Of a stretch of 64,000 bases of DNA, positions 14,072 to 27,192 are shown in pieces (the first letter of the stretch is position 1; each line of letters begins with the position of its first letter). Source of the DNA: Prunella strophiata (taxonomy: Eukaryota > Chordata > Aves > Passeriformes > Prunellidae); assembly GCA_036583965.1 (NCBI GenBank), contig JAZBQD010000019.1:4720530-4784529 (forward strand), in the 5' to 3' direction. Made by a program: the position numbers and the translations under genes. The notes below the pieces were generated by a model. The model saw only the letters and a list, made by a program, of their open reading frames with translations, searched no databases and had not been told where the DNA came from.

Positions 14072-14139
14072 GTGTATCTGTATGTAAATACAACCCAGTA
14101 TAGATATAAAACTTAAATCTTTCCACTACTTAAAGGATA

Positions 14140-14448
14140 AAAATCTGGAAAGGGACTTGCTACAAGGGCATGGACTGACGGGACAAAGGGGAATGGCTTA
14201 AAACCAACAGAGAGTAAGGTTAAATTGGAGATTAGGAGGAAATTCTGGATTGTGAGAGTGGTGAGGCCCTGGCACAGGGTGCCCAGAGAAGCTGTGGCTG
14301 CCCCTGGATCCCTGGAAATGTTCCAGGCCAGGTTGGACAGGGCTTGGAGCAGCCCTGGGATAGTGGAAGGTGTCCCTGCCCATAGGAGAGGTTTGGAATG
14401 AGGTGGTCTTGAAGGTCCTTTAACCCAAACCCTTCTGTGATTCTGTGT
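14140..14448 (+). mobile_element. CR1 LINE 3' fragment
   Basis: Contains CTACAAGGGCATGGACTGAC, GGTGCCCAGAGAAGCTGTGG and the terminal TTCTGTGATTCTGTGTG. Confidence 0.93.
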
Positions 14449-14639
14449 GTGCACAGAAATTCATCCCTTTGTTACCTGGTAAGGAGAGTTCTGCTGGCTA
14501 AAGCAGCACCCTCAGAACTGTGGGCAGCAGGGGTGTCTGTGTACCTGCATTTCCATGGAAAATGGAAAAATGGAGATGACTTCAGCAGAGTTCAGTCATT
14601 TTTCACAGACAGCAAATAATAACTTTAGTTTTCCTTTTT

Positions 14640-14683
14640 ACTTTTTCTTTTTTTTTTCTTTTTTTTTTTTTTTTTTTTTTTTA
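14640..14683 (+). repeat. Poly-T tract
   Basis: Forty-odd T with two C interruptions, ending in TTTTAG. Confidence 0.95.
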
Positions 14684-16164
14684 GGAGAGGATGCTGCCCC
14701 TCATCTGAATCCACATCTTTCTGCAGCAAGGGTGTCAGTGCAGCTGCCTGGGAGAAACACAGATAATGAAGCACAGAGTCTGAGCAGTGCACGTGGAGAT
14801 TCTGATTCTTCAGGGACAGACACATTTTAAAGCTTAGGGCTGTTTATGGCAGCCTCTGTCTGAAGAGGTTGTCACTGGTACATTTGTCTGTCTAGTGTGA
14901 TAGTCTGGCTGTTCCATCAAAATAACAGTCTTTCAGTACTGTTTATTTTCTACTTTTTTTTTCTTAAAATTTTGTTATTTTAAATGATTCTGTCCGTGAA
15001 TATATCGATTATTTTTAAGCAAATAAAATTCATTTTTTTCCAAAATCGTCGTGAGTTGAAGTCAATAAAGACCCTTTAAATATTTATTGTATTACAGGTG
15101 AATGTGGAAGTGGTTGCTATTAAAATTCACTGCAGAAGTGTGTCTCACTTATGGAAAACCTCTTGGCTCAGTATCACATCAGTACTGTCAAATGTTGAGC
15201 CAAAGGGAAATGCATTTGGAACCAAAGTCTGCAAGAGAAATTTCTCTTTCTAGGTATCATCAGAGTTGTTCATCCTTAGAAGACCACTATGATAAGCCAG
15301 TAATTCAAAACTTTGTGTGAAAAAGACCTCTAGAATTTGTATTCATATTATGAAGAATTTATTTTTTTAGACTTACAAGAATTTCTCAGCATTTCATGTT
15401 TGTTCCCTTAAAGATTTTTTCCCATCTTGAAGCCTGTGAATGAGAGATTGTGTAAAGCTATTTCTTTACACTTTCAATGTATTTTTTTTTTCCTTCTCAT
15501 GAGAATTAATTCCTGCAGTCTCAGCCCTTCAGAATCATGACAGTCTCAGCTGGGAATGCCACAGTAATGGTTAACAGCAATTATGGACACAGGTGCCACT
15601 TTCCCAGGGACTGCTCCACCTTTGTGGAGCCTCTGTCAGGACAAGGTGGTTGATGCAGGAGGAAGGAAGGTGGGATCACCTGTCCCAAACAGCATCCAAG
15701 CAAAATGAAAAACAGGAATTCAGATATGTTCCAGTAGAAAAACTGGGAAAGAATTTGTTTTCTAAGCAAGGCAAACAAAGCTTTTGCTCTGTTCCTCATC
15801 ACTTGGCTGTTGCAGATACCAACTGTGAGCAGTTCCCATTACTCTGGAGCCTGCACTGATTTAATTTCTCCTTTACAGAGAAATATTAGAAGTTCCTTTT
15901 GGCTTTATGTTGATCTCATTGACCACAAGGTTCAGTTAATTTGCTGCAGCATCTGCAAGGGTAAATGGAAAAAGAAAGTGAGCTTCAGCCTCCAAGGCCA
16001 GTAACATCCCCAGGATTCAGCTTTCAAGGGTGTCTCTTCAGCACCTTGCAGAGTTGTGTCTGTCTGTTGTGACAGACACATAAATAGCAGATTTGGGTGG
16101 GGGTGAAAGGCTTTGTGCAAAATGCAACATCACTTTAACAAAAAGGAAAAGCACAAATGAGAAC

Positions 16165-16367
16165 TACAGAACCATGGAATGGTTTAGGTTGGAAGGAGCC
16201 TTAAAGACCATCCAGTTCCAGCTCCCCTGCCATGGGCAGGGACACCTTTCCCTGTCCCAGGGTGCTCCAAGCCCTGTCCAGCCTGGCCTTGGACACTTCC
16301 AGGGATCCAGGGGCAGCCCCAGCTGCTCTGGGCACCCTCACAATCCAGAATTTCTTTCTAAAATCAG
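16165..16367 (-). mobile_element. CR1 LINE 3' fragment, reversed
   Basis: Starts ACAGAACCATGGAATGG, then GGTTGGAAGGAGCCTTAAAG, CCATGGGCAGGGACACC and CTGCTCTGGGCACCCTC. Confidence 0.92.
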
Positions 16368-19300
16368 GTCTATGGGATGGCATCTCTGGGAGCTGAGTTC
16401 CAGCACGTGGTGCCACAACCCCTGGCACCAGCAGGGAGCTGCTTCTCATTGCTCTGGTGCTGTGACAAGGATCTGCAGAGTTCTGTTCATTGCTGCTCTC
16501 TGTGGAACTGCACTTTAAATCCCACTATTGACCCAATCAATGCTTTCTATAAACAACAGCTTCTCTGGGGAGGATGGAGATGTTCTTTACTCTGCAGTAA
16601 AAGTTGCCACAACAACTGATTGCACTAAAGCAAGTGAGAGGATAAGGAAATGCAGTGGAGAGGGCAAGAGTTTCTTAATCTTAAAACTTTCCAGCAAGAG
16701 CAAACCTTCCTGGAGCTGTGCTCCAAGGGCTCTGTCAGTCTCCTGCATGGCTCAGGGTGCTGATGTATAATTCAGGTCCCCTTTGTTGCAGTGTAAAGAG
16801 CAGTTGAGCTGTTCCTGTGCCCAGGGCTGCAGGGCTGGGTCAGGACTGTGCTTTGCTAAACAAAGTGCAGTAATTGAATCAGGAACATGCAGAGAGCTGA
16901 CAGATGAGGGATGGGATGGGAGGCAGCAGATGGATACACAGGCAAGGTGACTGTTTAGGAAAGGATGAGGCAGCCCAACCAGTGGGAGAGGCCATCAGCT
17001 CATAGTCCCAGGAAAATTACTGCGTGGGGTTTTATTGTCTGCAATGCTGAGCATCTCACATTCTGTTCCAATTATCTTCTCTTGCAATTAATCAAAGGTG
17101 TTGTCATTGTCATTGGCAGAATTGTGGAAAAGTTTTGAGGAAAATATGTCAGGAAATGCCCAGTGAATACCATTTTCAGTCAGTTTTTAAAATTCCCCAC
17201 AGGGCTGTGTTCTCTCCCAGCTTGTCGTGACTGATCTTTTTGGAAGCTTCTGGGTTCCTGGCACTGGGCTTCAAAGATGTGCTGCTGGTGGGGATTACAC
17301 CATGGATGGCAGTGGGATCTGCTAATCCTTCATCCCCACTGCAACCTCTGCTGTTCCTATTCAAAGAGCATTTTGGAGAGGTGAAAAAAATGCAAACTCT
17401 TGGCTTTTCCTTCCTCCAGGCTTCCCCAAAACAATGTGTCCTGCCACATAAACATAAGGGAACCTCTGTAAATCTGGCACTCCGTGCATGGATCATATTA
17501 CAATTCTTTATATTCCTAGGAAAAGCCAGGGGGAGAAGGGAGGGCTGCTTTAGTTTTTATCTGACTCTCCATTTTGACTTTGAAATGGAAAAAAAAAACC
17601 CCTAAATGTATCTTCTAGAAATTTATCTATTTCTTACTTTTGGATTCAGTCTTGTATTTCAGGTTCCTGTAAGTAGTTTTCCAGAGCTGGAAATGGTAAG
17701 CACATGTTCTGTGAGCACAGCCAAGCCTTGATAAGGAATTTTTCTGTCTGCATCTCCAAGTTCCATTTTGTTTCTACAGCTTTTATGATTGAAAATGCAC
17801 ATTTCTCATGGGCACTCAGGGAACTGAAACAGCGTGATTTGCAAGCTTGCTAAATGGATTTTTTCCAAGCCACTCATTGGGGTATGTCATCAAAGCTTAA
17901 CAGCATCAAATAGAATTCCATCCAGGAAAAGTATTAAAAAAACCACCTCTACACAGCTCTATTTTTCAGTTAAATCTCAGCAGCAGAGAGGTGAGGGGGT
18001 AGGGAGGGTGTTCCTGGATTTCAGGGTTGCAGTGTGGAAACCAAACCCCTGGCTTTATTTTTTGGTTTGATTGAATTCCTGCTGAAGTTTGCTCATGTCT
18101 TACATGGGGAAAGCTCTGGAACGAGGCTGTTTGTTCATGGATTGAGCTGGCAGTGCTAGGAAAGCACGAAACTCAAATGTCAGAAGCTTTTATATTTGCA
18201 GAGAATCTTTTTCTGACTTTGATGAGGAAAATCTGGCATTTTGGAAGTGAGGTGCTCAAGAATCCATGGCTTTTCCCCCTTTTTCTCCCTTTTCTGAAGG
18301 TAAAAGAGAGCTGCTCTATGGTGAGAGTGGAAGGACATGAGATTCCTGGCATAGGAGGAGATCCCAGTTCCCAGGCCAGCCCTGGCTCTGGGACAGGACT
18401 CCAGCTGGTGTCACCCTTCCCTGCTCAGCTTATCTGGGTTTTCAATATCAGAAGCAGAAAATTTCATGTGCACACTTCCATCTTATCTGAATTGTGGGAA
18501 ATCAGATAAAAGTGAGGTTTTGGTTATTCCTGTTCATAGCTCAGAGATGGAAGTTGTCAAAATTAGCTGCTAAAAACATGAGCTGACCTTCCCAGGTGCT
18601 TTTTGAATTGCTGCAGGATAACATTTCTGCCCTGATGGAGGAAAGATGTGTGTGCCAACCTCCTCCCAGTGGATTAAGCACTCAGATGTGTAAAATGACA
18701 CATGTGCAAAAATCCTGTTGGATTCCAGTCTGAAGTGCAGCCACTGAAGAGCTGGAACCCTGCAACTGTTTAACAGCTCACTGTGAGCACTTGGCACCAG
18801 CACTGGGGGCAGGATTGCATCCTGTGGGATTGTTACAGCTTGGGAAATCTATCCTTCCCAAGGTGTCCCAGTGGTGTTTTGTGAAAGCTTCTGTATAAGC
18901 ATTGAGATATTTGCCTGCTTGGCAGGATTGTTCCTATGGAGATCTCTTTTTTATTCCCCTTTTTCTGCTGCACTCCTGATTTAGATGCATGTCTTTCATA
19001 AGTTACCTCAAAATATTCAATCTTTTGATTGTGTGTTGGTGCCTCCCCCAGCCCTCCAGGACTTGGATGGGATTTTGCTTCTTTGCTCTTGTGAATGTGG
19101 CCAGATCCCTTTTCCAAATCTCAATGCTGTGGCATCCTTGAACCTGGTCAGGGGACTGCAACAAAAGGTTTTTCCAGAAATCCCAAATAAAATTGTGGAA
19201 ATCTCAGTGTGGTGGTGTGGCCAGCTGAGCAGAGGCCAGAATAAGGCCTGGGCTTTGTTCCTGTAATGTCAATAACACAAACCCACACTCCTGTATCCAT

Positions 19301-20797
19301 GTCTGCAGCTTTTGTTGTGTTTTGGGTAGAAGGGGAGGCCTGGTTTTGTCTTTTGCTCTCATTCTGTGCCTTGAGAGGTGAGTGCAGAAAGGGGATTTTT
19401 ATAGTTCAGGGGTTATTTTGTTCTTTATACATTGCTTCATCTTTAGGTTAAAATAGAGAAAGGAGAGAAAAGTCAAGTCAGAAGTGGAATCAGAAGTCTG
19501 TGAGGTGCCTCAGTCATGGGGGAGGTAATTCTCATATACTTCCAATGCAAGAAAGGGCCATTTTGGGAAGAGGTGCTTTTTCACCCCCTCTGTAGGATTT
19601 ACTTGGGGCAGAGAATCATTGTCCTCCTGGTCAGACTTTATCCCAAAGGCTCCAGGCTCCCAGGCTGGCAGATCCTGCACCAAAGCTGTTGAGGACCTTG
19701 AAGAGGGATGTGCAGCCCCTGAAATTTCTTGGAACTAAAAGCCAGTGGGGCTCTTGCCCCTGTTGCAGGTCTAGGGCAGCTCCTAAAAAAACAGTTGGGA
19801 AGAAGAGATACAAAAATCACTCACATGAAGATCTGAGCAGGTGCTGAGCACAGAACTTTACTAAAACCCAAAAACCTAAAACCAGCTGGGAAGCAGCAAT
19901 CTGCCTACTCTGCTGATGAGCTGGAAGCCCAACCAGTTTCCAGGAGGGAGGTTTGGGAGGAAGGCAGTGAACTCCCAGCAGTGCCAGTCTTCATCCTGCC
20001 TGCCCTGGGCAGACAAGGCAGCAGCTTGGACTCTTCAAACCACTCTCAGCTCTGTTCTCTCCTGGCAGGGGTGCCCAGCCCTGCAAATTAGGGTTGCTAA
20101 CACTTCCTATTGCCTTGACCTGGCTGCAGGCAGGGAGGCAGCGGGGTCTTCTAGAGGTCTCAGCACTCCAATTTGTTACTGTCAGATGAAAAAGTCTCCC
20201 CTGGTTGGTGCCTGTTCCTTAAAGCAGGTGCAGTTGTGCTTCCCTGCAGCCTGTTATCACCTAGAGAGCTGAGTGTTTGATCACCATGGAAAAATCTTGC
20301 CACTGAAATGAGGACTTAGAGCTTATTTTTAATGGGTTCTGGGAGCTGCTTCTTGCAGTGATGGAGGATTTGGCTGGGTGAGTGGCATCCTGTCATTTTT
20401 ATTTTCTTTTTTTTTCCACTCCTTTCTTTTTATCCTGACAGTCTGGGAAATCACTGCTCCCGTGCCATGTGCCCTTGGCCAAGGGCAGGCAGCATCCTGC
20501 ATGTCACACAGACAAACACCACAATCACATCCTCCCTCTCTCCTTCCCTGCTGTTTTTTTCCTTTCATCAGCACCTCTGGCCCAGCAGCAGGCACAGAGC
20601 ACAGGGCTGTGACACCCAGGGGCTGCTGCAGGGGCACTCAGGGCTGCTGGTGCTGGGTGCTCAGAGCAGCTCTCCTGGCAGCACCATGCCAGCTCTGGGG
20701 ATTCAGGGATTCCTCTAAAGCTCTGCAGCTCAGGGCTGAGGGGGATTTGCTGTGCTGGGGCTGCTGAGCTGTTGCCTCTTTGTACAGCTGATTTTGA

Positions 20798-20882
20798 GTC
20801 ACAAAGGGACCTTAAAGACCATCCAGTTCCAATCTAGGGACACCTTCCTCTAGCCCAGGTTGCTGCAAACTCCATCCAGCTT
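20798..20882 (-). mobile_element. CR1 LINE 3' fragment, reversed, short
   Basis: Only the last ~85 bases of a CR1 end are present: AGGGACCTTAAAGACCATCC and CCCAGGTTGCTGCAAACTCC. Confidence 0.8.
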
Positions 20883-23434
20883 TGTTTTGGCTTTGTTTGG
20901 TTCCCCAGATCAATTAACTAAACTCATCTTTGCCATTTTCTCTTTAAAAGCAGTTGCATTCTTGCCTCCTCTAACTGGGGGAAGGATGTTTTTCAGGGTG
21001 TGAAATGCCAGTCTAGGTCTGTCTTTACACAGACAATAGTGGCTGATTTCTGCAAGTCCTGCTAAATCCAGGAGGTTCCAAAGGGTTGAGATGGGGACCA
21101 TACCACAAAGAGGCATTCTTATGGAAAATAAAAAGAGCAGGAGTGAGTCAGAGGGTGACATATTCTGCTTTCACGATTGTAGCAACAGTTCTGCTTCTTT
21201 TCCTTGTACTATTTGACAGGTAAAGCTCTTTGAGGGAGTAACTCCTTGTTTTTCTCTGCACTGGGCCAGTAAATAACAGCAAAGAACTGTTCATCCCTGC
21301 CTACCCTGAACTACTTGTGTTCTTATCTTAATTGCTTCGTTCTCACAACCCACACTCAATCTTCTCAGAAAATCAGAGCCTTGAACTTCATTCCAGGATC
21401 TTGAGGAAATCTCACATCTCCCTGCCATTTCCCAGCCCCTCTCATCTGGGAGAACAAACCCCATCTCTCCCTGCTTGATGTGCTCCGAATTTCCTCGGGG
21501 ATTATCTAAACAGAGCCCACGTGATGCATCTCTCCCAACCCCTCTACAAATGGGAAGGCATAAATCACAGGGCCCTACAAATAAACACAACTGGCAAGAT
21601 GTTATTTTCCCCTGTCTGAAGTACCAGCAGCTCTTTCATCTGCTGCCTCCTGGAAACGTGTCTGTTCAGAGAAAGTACAACCCTTCCCATGTACACACAG
21701 TGTTTTTCTGCCACTTCTCCTCACAAGCTGTAATGGGAACCCTGCACCAGAAACACTCAAAGAAATGCAGCCAAGTGAATACCTCTTACTGTTTTCACTT
21801 CTCTTCAGCTTGGCTCTGAAAGCTGAAAGCATTCCTGTTTGTGAGGAAAGGAATGGCTGGCTAAGAAAGGGAAAATCCTGACTGTGAAATCCTGCTGCAG
21901 CTTAATTTTCAGACTTGTGACTTTTTGTGTTATAGGTGGGGGGTGTTGGGCATCATTAATTCTGAAAATATTCTTTGTAAGCTGAAGAAAGGGTGAGTTC
22001 TTGCTGTAATGAAAACAACTCGGAGCTGAACACTTAAAAATGCTGCAAAAACTGGAGATGTTTTTACAGTTAAGCCTCGTCTGGAGTTCATTTAAAATAA
22101 TCATGTTTACATGGAGGTGAATTAGTGAGCTGAGCTCTGCCAGTGCCTCACCAGAGTTAGAAATACCCAGCCAAGAATTATAACCCTGGTAATTCAGTCC
22201 CTGCCTGCTGCACCCCCAGCCATGTGCAAGAACCCAGAGGCAGAAGGGCCAGTCTGGAGGGGGTGGTGGCACCCAAATTCACTTTAATCAGTGATTAATG
22301 TTGTAGAAATATTCCTTGGGGAATAAGTGCTGGATCCATGCTTTGCCTTTCAGTGCAGAACAATTATTTTTCTATGTGTAACAGGTAAGGCCTGATAGGG
22401 GTCCTGCTGCTGTGACTCTGCTGAGAGTGGGATTCTGTTGGGTGGGCAGTGAAGGTGTCCACACCTCTGCTACCCCTCTGCACCTCCTCATGGTTTGTGG
22501 AACAGGCTGTCTAGGGTGTGAGCCACCTCTGCTCCTGGAGACTCCTCCTTTGGGGTAAGGTGAGTTTTTCTGTTCATTCCCCACATCCCTGGATGGTTGG
22601 GATCAGAGCTGGTAGAGATGAGCCCACCCCAATGGTCATTTTCCACTAAGACTGTTGTTCTGAGAGCCTCCACGTGAGCAAACCTCATCTTCCAACCTTT
22701 CTTTGAGGAGTGCTGGCTGCTAAATCTGTGTTTGGATTAGCAGTGGCCCAGAGGGTTCCATGCAAGAATTACTGCTCCACTCTTGTCCTTAGTTCAGCTA
22801 CCCTTGCTTGAGAGTAAAATACACTTATAAAATGAGTTTTGCATCTGATACACATATAAAATACCAGGGAATGGCTCTGGGCTGTGTGATCCTTCCAGGA
22901 GCCTGAGAAAGCATTTCTCTCCCTAAACTTGTGAGTGGCAGGATGCCTTCCCAGAGAAGGTCTGGGAGCAATCGCAGAGAGCAAAAGCTTTTTGGTTTTG
23001 CTTTGATGATCAAAAATGCAGTTGCCTTGAGTGTCAGCTGATATGAGAAAGAGCTTTATTTCAGGCAGCCTCTGCTGGTTTCAGTTAATTGAAGCTCGTG
23101 GTTGTAGCAGTGCCTCTCCTGACCCTGCTCTGCTCTCCTATCTCTGTCTGCTGCTAGTGAGCTGTCACCAGAGATGCTCTTCCAGCCTGGGCTCTCAGCC
23201 TGCTCCTGGGGATGCTGTTCCTGCTCAGCCTGGTCCTGGCAGACTGGACCTGTCCTTGCCAGGCTGTGTGTCAGCAGGGACACGTGGCCTGGCAGCTGCT
23301 CCATGCTGGGAGCTCGGTTGCTGTCGTTTTCCTTGTTACTGCACCCTGTGCTGGCCAGGAAATGTCAGCCATGGGCTGCCAGCTCAGGCTTGGCTCATCC
23401 CCCCTCATCCCTCTGAAGGGAAAGGTAGACACAG

Positions 23435-23538
23435 GGAATCATGGAATTGGTTGGGTTGGAAGGGACCTTAAAGATCATCTCATTCCAACCCCCTGCCATG
23501 GGCAGGGACACCTTCCACTAAACCAGGTTGCTCCAAGG
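23435..23538 (-). mobile_element. CR1 LINE 3' fragment, reversed, short
   Basis: GGTTGGGTTGGAAGGGACC, CCCTGCCATGGGCAGGGACA and CCAGGTTGCTCCAAG mark a reversed CR1 end of about 100 bases. Confidence 0.9.
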
Positions 23539-23991
23539 GGAAAAAAGGAGTTGACAAGGAGCAGGTTACAAAGGCACACAAGGTTACAAATGGCACCAGA
23601 AGGTGTCAAGCAGGCAGGGACAAGCAGGGGGTGTGTGTTGGTGGCAGATGGGCTCTGTGCTGGGTGCTCACTCCTTTGGGTCTGGATCTGTGGGACCATG
23701 AGATCTCTTCCTCCAAGCAGAAATAGGCAGGAGGAATCTCAATGAGATGAAAAGGAAATAATTTTATTACAGCAGCCTGCAAGTTCCTTTTTTTTGTGGG
23801 TATTACTGCTGCTTAATGTTGGGGATCAAATTCTTCCCTGATACAAATCTGCCTGTGGCTCCTTTGGCTTTTATGGCACCAAAGCCATTTACTGCACCTT
23901 GTTATTCACTGGGTCTGTGCCTGGATGGTTCCCAGATGATTGGAATCACAGCCATGGGTCCAAGGTGCTCTGCTGGGTGTTTGCAATCCAG

Positions 23992-24169
23992 AGCATCTGC
24001 CCAGGGAAGCTGTGGCTGCCCCTGGATCCCTGGAAGTGTTCCAGGCCAGGCTGGATGGGGCTTGGAGCAGCCTGGGACAGTGGAAGGTGTCCCTGCCATG
24101 GCAGGGGGTTGGAACTGGATGAGCTTTAAGGTCCCTTCCAACCCAGCCATGCTAGGATTCTATGATTCC
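23992..24169 (+). mobile_element. CR1 LINE 3' fragment
   Basis: GAAGCTGTGGCTGCCCCTGG, CCATGGCAGGGGGTTGGAAC and the clear 3' end GGATTCTATGATTCC. Confidence 0.93.
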
Positions 24170-24309
24170 ATTAAGGACTTATTAATTAAGCTGCCTTGTA
24201 TTGCACAGTAAATTGGGTGTGTTGACAGCAGCCTGTGGTCCAAAAGCTACAGATGCCACTGCTCTGAACACTCTCACTAACACATTAGCTTTTAATTTGT
24301 GTAAATAAA

Positions 24310-24318
24310 GATTCTCCT

Positions 24319-24350
<32 letters not shown>

Positions 24351-24545
24351 TTTCTTTTCTTTTTCTTTTCTTCTTTCTTGTCTTTCTTTCTCTTCTTTTT
24401 TCTTTTTTCTTTTCTCTCTTTCTTCTTGTTTTTTTTCTTTTTCTTTCTTCCTTTCTTTCCTCTTCCTTTTTTTCTCTCTTTCTTTCTCTCTTTCTTTCTC
24501 TCTCTCTTTCTCTCTCTCTTTCTTTCTCTCTTTCTTTTTGTTTTT
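24310..24545 (+). repeat. Polypyrimidine (TTTC/TTTCTC)n tract
   Basis: About 235 bases of almost pure T and C, starting as (CTTT)n and ending with (TCTC)n TTTC blocks. Its complement gives a spurious Lys/Glu/Arg-rich reading frame. Confidence 0.95.
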
Positions 24546-25464
24546 TGTCACTTTTGGGGCTGGGAGAGCTCCTCTTTGCCAGCTGCTCTGCCCACAGATC
24601 TTTTTTTTCTCCAGATAACAAATCTTGGGACCAGCAGCTGAACCACAACTCGCTGCCATTTTAACGAGCTGTAAATTTAGAGCATCTTGGCATATTTGGG
24701 AAATGTATAAATCATAGGTTACTCCTGATTTTTTTTTTTTTCTCTCTTTTTTTTTCATTTCCAATGTGAACAAGTAGCCAAGCATTAGGTTTCTTTCAGC
24801 AGTGACAGGCTAATTGTTTCAAAATGGGGCTGTGAAATACGTTGAGTGCTGCAATGTGGGATCAGCTGGAACATCTGTTCCTGAAAAACACCATGTAGGA
24901 ACATGGCTTCTAAACTGAGATAAGCCAGCTCAAACAGGATATGAGGGAACCTTGCAAAGCTGAGAAAATTGCTGTCATGACAGCTGTAAAACCAAAAACC
25001 TCTTGGAAATGCAGCCTGGGAATGCTGCTCCTAAACAGAAGCAGAGAAGAACCAATCTGGGTTTCCAGGGCTGGTCCTCTTGCAAAGCCTGTAAAAAGTT
25101 CCTTGCCTGTTCCTCTCTGTGAGAGCATTTTGTAAGCTCTGAGATGGCAGGGAAAGGCAGTGCTCACATGAAGAAATTAGCTGGGAATTCATGTGGTTTT
25201 CAGGAAATGCAGGACAGTTGGCACAGGTTGGATTTTCCCTGCGCCGTGGCCACCACCAGAAAATGGCACGAACTTGGATGGATGCAGGACAGCTGTTGTG
25301 CTGCTTCTGTTATTTTTACAGCTATTTCTGCATCCTGCTAGGTGTCTTTGTTAAGGAAAAGACCATCTTGGATTATGTTTTCTTCCAAAAGGTGTTTGAT
25401 GAAATGGAAATTGAACTGTGATAATGAATGTTCACATGGCAAATGAAACATCTGGACATTAGGA

Positions 25465-25720
25465 TAAAGATTTTTGGATATTAGGAAAAAGGTTTGGACT
25501 TGAATATGAGGAAAAAGTTTCTCACTCAGAGGGTGGTTGGGTGCTGAACAGGCTCCCCAGGGCAGTGGTCACAGCACCAAGCACCAGAGCTCAAGGAACA
25601 TTTGGACAATGCTCTCAGGCACAGGGTGGGATTGTTGGGGTGTCTGTGCAGGGCCAGGAGTTGGACTTGGAGATCCTTGTGGGTCCCTCCCAACACAGAA
25701 TGTTCCATGATTCTATGATC
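25465..25720 (+). mobile_element. CR1 LINE 3' fragment, different subfamily
   Basis: Contains GGATATTAGGAAAAAGG, ACAGGCTCCCCAGGGCAGTG, GGAGATCCTTGTGGGTCCC and the end CCATGATTCTATGA. The GTGGGTCCCTCCCAAC block distinguishes it from the neighbouring copies. Confidence 0.9.
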
Positions 25721-26049
25721 TGAAGAAAACAGTGCTTGGATATTGGATAGTTTAGGGTTAGGTAAAAGTAATACTTAAATTTCTGATGCAACCCAAGCAC
25801 CTGATCAAATACTGTTTTTCCATGTCCCTGGGAATATTTGAATTGTTTGGGTGGCTGCTGCTGCTGGTAAAACTGAAACCAAATAGAAAATTTATCCACA
25901 CCAAAGGGAAAACTTAAGTGTGCAAACATTTTTAGTAATGTGAAAGAAACTCTGAAAGGAGCAGGGCTGGGGACAGGCTTAGAAACATGGGAGTATTTTG
26001 GGTTACTGTGCCCAAGCTTCAATTTCACAAGATATTTAAAACACATCCC

Positions 26050-26106
26050 TGCATTTAAATATAAGAACACTTTAAATATAAGAATACATTTAAATATAAG
26101 AATACC
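26050..26106 (+). repeat. Three-copy 17-18 bp tandem repeat
   Basis: Three units of YATTTAAATATAAGAAYAC in a row, AT-rich, each containing the palindrome ATTTAAAT or TTTAAA. Confidence 0.85.
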
Positions 26107-26692
26107 AGCTCCAATGAGCCCCTTCTCCTGGGTAAATTTAGGCATAGGCTCAGATGTCTCAGTGGATGAGAAAGCACAAGGAGTCAGCATGTTTCCTCCT
26201 CAGAGCCCAAACAGTGACAACTCCAAGTAAATCTTGGTGGAGTACATAAAGCAGATGAGTGCAAAAACCACTGTGATAAATGCTCTAGCAGTCCTTAAAT
26301 CTTGCTGATCTTTAATCTGATAACTTTTCCTCCCTCAGACAAACTGGTGGGTGTAGGATTTCAGCCCTCAGACTGTGCTGGTGTCTGTGGATTTACATCT
26401 TGTGCCTCAGGGCAGCCAGAGCATGCAGAAATTAGGAATCTGGGTTTTTCAGTAAGACATAGACAGTTTTTAATCTGTCTTTTGTTGAGTTTATTCTTGA
26501 ACAGAGAGCTTTCTCACTCATCCAGGAAATGCTGCTTTAGAGGTGCTGGTGCTGCAAAGCCAGCTTACACACGGGTTCCTGATGCTTGCAGTGAAGATTA
26601 AATAAAATAATTTCTCTTGCTGCTCCCTGTCCTCTGTTCCTGTCCCTGCTGAGGGATTTGTTCCAGATGCTGGTGGGTGAGGAGGGAGGGGT

Positions 26693-27192
26693 NNNNNNNN
26701 NNNNNNNNNNNNNNNNNNNNNNNNNNNNNNNNNNNNNNNNNNNNNNNNNNNNNNNNNNNNNNNNNNNNNNNNNNNNNNNNNNNNNNNNNNNNNNNNNNNN
26801 NNNNNNNNNNNNNNNNNNNNNNNNNNNNNNNNNNNNNNNNNNNNNNNNNNNNNNNNNNNNNNNNNNNNNNNNNNNNNNNNNNNNNNNNNNNNNNNNNNNN
26901 NNNNNNNNNNNNNNNNNNNNNNNNNNNNNNNNNNNNNNNNNNNNNNNNNNNNNNNNNNNNNNNNNNNNNNNNNNNNNNNNNNNNNNNNNNNNNNNNNNNN
27001 NNNNNNNNNNNNNNNNNNNNNNNNNNNNNNNNNNNNNNNNNNNNNNNNNNNNNNNNNNNNNNNNNNNNNNNNNNNNNNNNNNNNNNNNNNNNNNNNNNNN
27101 NNNNNNNNNNNNNNNNNNNNNNNNNNNNNNNNNNNNNNNNNNNNNNNNNNNNNNNNNNNNNNNNNNNNNNNNNNNNNNNNNNNNNNNNNNNN
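26693..27192. other. Assembly gap, 500 N
   Basis: Exactly 500 N. A fixed round size marks an unsized scaffold join rather than a measured gap, so the flanks may not be true neighbours. Confidence 0.98.

Noticed and set aside
14684..14830. Possible terminal coding exon: poly-T then AG, 48 open codons ending SSGTDTF, with AATAAA at about 15020
   Set aside because: The acceptor is just a poly-T tract, the ORF length is within chance, no protein family is recognised, and it would lie inside the ARMH4 intron. Transcript evidence would be needed.
24285..24785. Minus-strand Lys/Glu/Arg-rich frame of 166 codons
   Set aside because: It is the complement of a (TTTC)n polypyrimidine tract, with no non-repetitive coding support.
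26655..26680. VPDA-like codons before the N gap, as a possible further ARMH4 exon
   Set aside because: The frame stops after a few codons (GGT GGG TGA), and neither the acidic context nor a splice donor is present.
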